Below, in pieces: positions 18,801-21,223 of a DNA stretch of 21,223 nucleotides (position 1 is its first letter; each line of letters begins with the position of its first letter). The DNA comes from Hirudo medicinalis (Eukaryota > Annelida > Clitellata > Hirudinida > Hirudinidae). The stretch spans positions 4,807 to 26,029 of the forward strand of contig MPNW01001310.1 in assembly GCA_011800805.1 (NCBI GenBank). The letters run 5' to 3'. The position numbers were made by a program, and so were the translations under genes. The notes under the pieces were generated by a model. The model had not been told where the DNA came from and ran no database searches. It saw nothing but the letters and a program-made list of their open reading frames with translations.

Positions 18801-20136
18801 ACATATATACAATACATACATACATACATACATACAATACATACATACATACAATACATATATACTTGCAATACATATATACAATATATACAATACATAC
18901 ATACAAGAGCCTATTTTTAAACAATTAGAGATACTTAAAGTCCACCAAATAAATCATTCACGCAGGTATTCTCATATACAAACTAGATCATACTGCCTCT
19001 ATTTTCAAAGGCATCATCTGTGCATTCACATAATCATAAAAATTCATCTCAAAATTAGACCTGTTTTTGCTAAATCCAACATCAAACATCACTCAGTTCT
19101 TTGCCTGGGACCAGGAATATGTGCTAGGATTCCACTAAATATTACTAATCAGCCAAACTTATATGCTTTCAAATGTCTATCTAAACGTTAAATCTATGTT
19201 GGTTTATTTTCGTTCGCGGATTGTGAGCGGAGATTTGTATTTACTCATTGTTTTTTTTTCTCATTTTGCTTTATCATTTGACGTTCATTTTCTTTTAAAT
19301 TATTAATAAATGAAGTGTTACACCTGAAAAAAAACTGAAATTATTTGAATATTAATATCATTTAATAGTTTAATCAGTGTTAAATAGAATTATATTAAGT
19401 AACTAGTTTTAACAAAAAAAACCCATACAAACAAGTCTCTGAATGGTAGGTATAAAATAACTGCATATAAGCATATTAGTTTCACATACATTCTGATATT
19501 ACTGTCGTTATAGTGTCAGGCCAAAATGTTGTGGAGTCCAGTGGCTTTGGGGAATTTATTAAGCATGATGCTGTGCTCCTTTGCAAGGAAATCTTCCCTG
19601 CAGTCAAATATTTTAGAATCCAAGGTTCCAGTGATATTAATCATCACATTGGTCTCATATGTGACCTTAGTCCAGTCAGTTTAGTTGCAAATATTATACT
19701 TTTTTTTGCACATGGCTTTTTTGAAGCAATGTGCACTTATCAATTGAATTTTAAATTGCTGTTTATTCAAATACATTACTTAATGATAGGCCTTAATTTA
19801 GTCTAATTACTTTTCTCCTACTGTAGGATTTAGACCATTTAATGAATGGAATTATTTTATTTGATATTGTTTGATCACTAATATTATTTGATATTGTTTG
19901 ATCACTAATATTATTTAATATTGTTTGATCGCTGATTTTATTTAATATTGTTTGATCGCTGATTTGATTTCCTTGACATTCTTGAAACAAATTCCTGCGA
20001 TTCACACAGAGAAACGACTTTGAAGCACGTCACAGTGAATTGTGCAACTTTCTTTCAGGAGCCCAAAAACCCTTGGTATTCTCAGTTTCTTTCTGATGTT
20101 TATTTGTTTATATTTATTTGTTTTAATATTTGGTGA
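15842..20136 (+). CDS. Spermidine-synthase-like protein, probable pseudoenzyme
   Basis: Exons: 15842-15925, 16711-16815, 17063-17216, 17721-17804 (second copy 18190-18273), 19514-19674, and doubtfully 20059-20136. With one copy of exon 4 the phases agree and give 221 residues. The peptide follows aminopropyltransferases in order: CHPNPEKVLVIG, GVESIHV, KYFPELAC, NVFDVIIT, a stretch like PAESLF..YY..MKTALKEDG (here PKDSQF..KYFMSIKSALKEGG), then FPAVKYF. Key sites are changed. The cofactor glycine loop GGGDGG is GRCEGR. The acidic residue of the CEID motif is not kept. GDG is NGG. The catalytic DSSDP is RSTSP, losing both Asp. PTYPSG is absent. The N-terminal beta domain (about 80 residues in the family of about 300) has no counterpart upstream. 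All five main exons lack stops and keep splice sites. It could be a non-catalytic relative or a relic; activity as an enzyme is unlikely. The first exon may instead begin by splicing at 15864. Confidence 0.7.
16932..17046. repeat. Tandem 39-40 bp minisatellite, three units
   Basis: AATTAAATTAATATTAATAT starts at 16932 and 16971 and, with one change, at 17011. It lies in the second intron of the spermidine-synthase-like gene, just before the acceptor at 17062, and may serve only as AT-rich intron filler. Confidence 0.85.
17698..18165 (+). repeat. Direct repeat copy 1 with exon 4
   Basis: It starts AAAATAATGCACAATTAGAAC and contains the 84-base exon 17721-17804, its donor, and AT-rich intron sequence ending in a TACA microsatellite (18014-18165). 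An N follows at 18166. Copy 2 begins immediately after, at 18167, and is nearly identical. Confidence 0.85.
18167..18905 (+). repeat. Direct repeat copy 2 with second exon 4
   Basis: It repeats 17698-18013 with a few substitutions and small indels, and includes an identical coding block at 18190-18273 with acceptor AACAG and donor GTAACT. The exon is 84 bases, so use of either copy or both keeps frame. Its TACA microsatellite (18481-18905) is much longer than in copy 1. Confidence 0.85.
18481..18905. repeat. Long TACA/TACAA microsatellite
   Basis: Tetranucleotide CATA units interrupted by CAATA and TATATA variants, in blocks that repeat at a higher order (the motif AATACCTATATATACATACA occurs more than once). 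Long Tyr-Val-Cys-Met open frames on the minus strand are an artefact of this repeat. Confidence 0.95.
18906..19513. other. Remainder of the fourth intron
   Basis: Between the second exon 4 copy and the exon at 19514. AT-rich; I see no exon or RNA gene. Confidence 0.5.
19863..19970. repeat. Tandem 27 bp repeat, four units
   Basis: Each unit contains GATATTGTTTGATCACTA or AATATTGTTTGATCGCTG; starts are at 19863/19890/19917/19944. Units 1-2 and 3-4 form two subtypes. It lies in the putative last intron of the spermidine-synthase-like gene. The period of nine codons leaves the minus strand open, giving repeated ISDQTI, with no other sign of coding. Confidence 0.85.
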
Positions 20137-20799
20137 ATGAATAATAATTCAATTTTATATTCTTCTGAGACCGAAAAAAAAAACATGTATGCAAACTTAA
20201 AATTGGTTATTATCATAAGCATCGTCATTGTCGTCGTCGTCATCATCATCACCATCATCAACATCATCATCATCATCATCATCATCATTGGATAACCTCT
20301 CATCGAAAACAGTTACAATATTTACACTTCTCCTATAAATGCGACAGAAAATAATTGTAAAGTCCCACACGCACACAAACAACCAATCAAGTCCTCCCAA
20401 GTTGTTAAACCAGTTATAATGTAGAACTATAATTTGATCAACTAACCAATCACAAATTAATTATCTCTTTCACAGTTTCAGATGAGGTGAAATGAACTCT
20501 TGGTGCATGAAGAAAAGTTGTAACTTATGCAACTTATTACTCTCCATGGTTCATTGGATGCCATTCTTGAGCAATCTTTTGCATCTGGACTCCACGCCTC
20601 CACGGACGCCGGGAATTTTTATTCATTTCAAGTTTAGAATCTTAAATAATAATTTGTCATCATCGAAGTCATACTTTATAATTATTAATATTGTCTTTAT
20701 TTTTTATGATTTTTATTAATGCATCTGTTGGGATGACAATTGTAAAATTAAATTACATTACTTTGTTAATATTATTAACGATATTGATTACTTTACCAT
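20137..20799. other. Spacer with CAT tract; no supported gene
   Basis: It contains a CAT/CGT tract (about 20218-20288) that makes Met- and Asp-rich minus-strand open frames. A 75-codon plus frame at 20492-20719 begins with several Cys, but no splice partner or motif supports it. Confidence 0.4.
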
Positions 20800-21056
20800 T
20801 ACCATCGTTATTACTACAACCGTTGTTACAGTTTATGTCGACATCAGTATCATCACCAATGTCTTCATCATTAATTAGCATAAATATTGCTAATGACATT
20901 GACATTATCATTTTTAATAAAAGCTCCTTGGAAGAATTTTTAGCACATAATTTAAATTATAATAATTATAATTTATTTAAACCTATTCACTATATGGCTA
21001 TTTACTGCCAATACTGGCAAAAAAAAGATATTTAATAATAAACATGAATATATTCC
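20800..21056 (-). repeat. Dispersed repeat R1, copy 3 (inverted)
   Basis: The reverse complement contains GCAGGAATAT, TATTGGCAGTAAATAGCC, GTGCTAAAAATTCTTC, TTAATGATGAAGACATTGG and GTCGACATAAACTGTAACAA in the same order as 7515-7785. A 114-codon plus-strand open frame crossing it is not conserved in the other copies. Confidence 0.65.
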
Positions 21057-21143
21057 TGCTACACCTTCGTTCCATTTCATCTTTGTACTTTTAGGTTTTT
21101 AGGTCCATTGTTGATGGAACTATGTTTAAATTTATGGTAATAC

Positions 21144-21184
21144 TGTTGTTGTTATTATTATTATTGTTGTTGTTGTTGTTGTTG

Positions 21185-21223
<39 letters not shown>
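21144..21223. repeat. GTT/ATT microsatellite at window end
   Basis: Runs of GTT and ATT units continuing to the last base, so its length is unknown. Confidence 0.95.

Noticed and set aside
18412..18902. Long minus-strand Tyr-Val-Cys-Met open frames
   Set aside because: Pure translation of the TACA microsatellite, which has no stop in these frames.
19863..19970. CRISPR-like array
   Set aside because: Units are contiguous with no spacers, and the context is a eukaryotic intron.
20691..21035. 114-codon plus-strand frame
   Set aside because: It lies across the inverted R1 repeat and is not kept open in the other two copies.

Overview
The window looks like nuclear DNA of an invertebrate animal in draft assembly. 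It is strongly AT-rich, genes are split by short GT-AG introns, and signal peptides, Ig-like domains and a Cys-rich secreted protein are present. Spacers are full of ATT, GAT/CAT and TACA microsatellites, dispersed repeats and a tRNA-derived SINE. I cannot fix the phylum; cnidarian, mollusc and tunicate genomes would all fit. There is no sign of operons, bacterial genes or viral genes.

Bases 1 to about 10,430 hold no gene I can support. This part is a mosaic of repeats: three long copies and two fragments of one SINE (about 779-923, 2139-2279, 6067-6266; minus-strand pieces at 279-320 and 8028-8100), a roughly 270 bp dispersed repeat (1800-2075 and 7515-7785, with a third inverted copy at 20800-21056), a short repeat with a GGTGTTT core (seven copies), a further short repeat, and long AT-rich low-complexity tracts.

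Bases 10,437-20,136 hold three plus-strand loci. (1) 10,437-11,431 is a five-exon secreted 152-residue protein with 20 cysteines and an antistasin-like segment. (2) 13,305-15,187 is an Ig-superfamily locus with a signal-peptide exon and three Ig-like exons joined at phase 1. Its second Ig exon carries a frameshift/stop and has lost its splice donor. (3) 15,842-20,136 is a spermidine-synthase-like gene with five well supported exons plus a doubtful sixth. It keeps the Rossmann-fold framework but has lost the N-terminal domain and nearly all catalytic and cofactor-binding residues, so it looks like a pseudoenzyme or an unusually clean relic. Its fourth exon is present twice.

Both ambiguous bases (4491 and 18166) sit between near-identical direct repeats. 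This suggests unmerged contig or haplotype overlaps rather than real duplications. I see no evidence that the three genes work together; the first two encode likely secreted proteins and the third a likely cytosolic fold.
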